The notes below the pieces were generated by a model, which was given only the letters and a program-made list of their open reading frames with translations, ran no database searches and was not told where the DNA came from. Below are positions 5,399-5,439 of a stretch of DNA of 5,439 nt, in pieces. Numbering within the stretch: the first letter of the stretch is position 1; the number at the start of each line of letters is the position of its first letter. The stretch is from the NCBI GenBank assembly GCA_027007465.1, contig JALTFF010000135.1:1-5439 (forward strand), read 5' to 3'. The translations under genes and the position numbers were made by a program. The stretch is from a bacterium (lineage in GTDB: Bacteria; Patescibacteriota; Patescibacteriia; Patescibacteriales; JALTFF01).

Positions 5399-5439
5399 AT
5401 GTTTCATATAAGTAAAAATAAATGTGTTGGTTGTGGGCT
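5399..5439 (+). CDS. Start of a probable 4Fe-4S ferredoxin-type protein, cut by window edge
   Basis: ATG 5399 opens a frame reading MFHISKNKCVGCG to the window end. KCVGCG, with its CxxC spacing a few residues from the N-terminus, is the typical first half of a bacterial [4Fe-4S] binding motif (CxxCxxCxxxCP). The remaining cysteines would lie beyond the edge, so the family is inferred from a short stretch. The protein could be a small ferredoxin or a longer redox enzyme with an N-terminal ferredoxin domain. The frame is open upstream to 5360, with a TTG at 5363, but ATG 5399 fits ferredoxin N-termini best. The nearest purine-rich site, AAAAGG (5380-5385), is 13 bases away, too far to be a normal ribosome site. 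Confidence 0.6.
   Translation, partial: MFHISKNKCVGCG

Overview
The window (5439 bases, roughly 30% GC in its genes) looks like a piece of an AT-rich bacterial chromosome, most likely from the Candidate Phyla Radiation (Patescibacteria, Parcubacteria-like). This is an inference from three things: bacterial DNA gyrase subunit A; a lipoprotein with a one-cysteine thioredoxin-like fold of a kind I associate with CPR and DPANN genomes; and a very GC-rich block of GCAGGC/GCCTGC repeats, which I associate with Parcubacteria-type genomes. The three gene ends seen are TAA, TAA and TAG, with no in-frame TGA, so the standard bacterial code fits and the glycine-TGA code of Gracilibacteria is not indicated. 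No visible start has a good Shine-Dalgarno site.

Layout, all genes on the + strand. 1-2373: gyrA without its first ~27 codons. 2374-2450: short AT-rich spacer with a weak promoter candidate. 2451-3413: secreted lipoprotein with an N-terminal small domain and a C-terminal DsbA/GILT-like thioredoxin domain. A perfect 10-bp hairpin spans its stop codon. 3414-3900: 487-base gene-free region rich in inverted repeats, possibly a structured RNA, ending in a good extended -10 promoter. 3901-4968: MscS-family mechanosensitive channel. 4969-5398: a second gene-free region with nested palindromes followed by a ~144-base block of about 69% GC. 5399-5439: the start of a gene whose first 13 residues carry a CxxC motif of ferredoxin type, cut by the window edge.

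The genes do not form an obvious pathway. Gyrase supercoils DNA, the lipoprotein probably handles thiols outside the membrane, and MscS relieves turgor. The wide spacing and the promoter before the channel gene suggest separate transcription units. The most unusual content is in the two intergenic regions. I cannot assign either of them to a known RNA or element from sequence alone, and I found no clear evidence of a complete new defence or mobile system.
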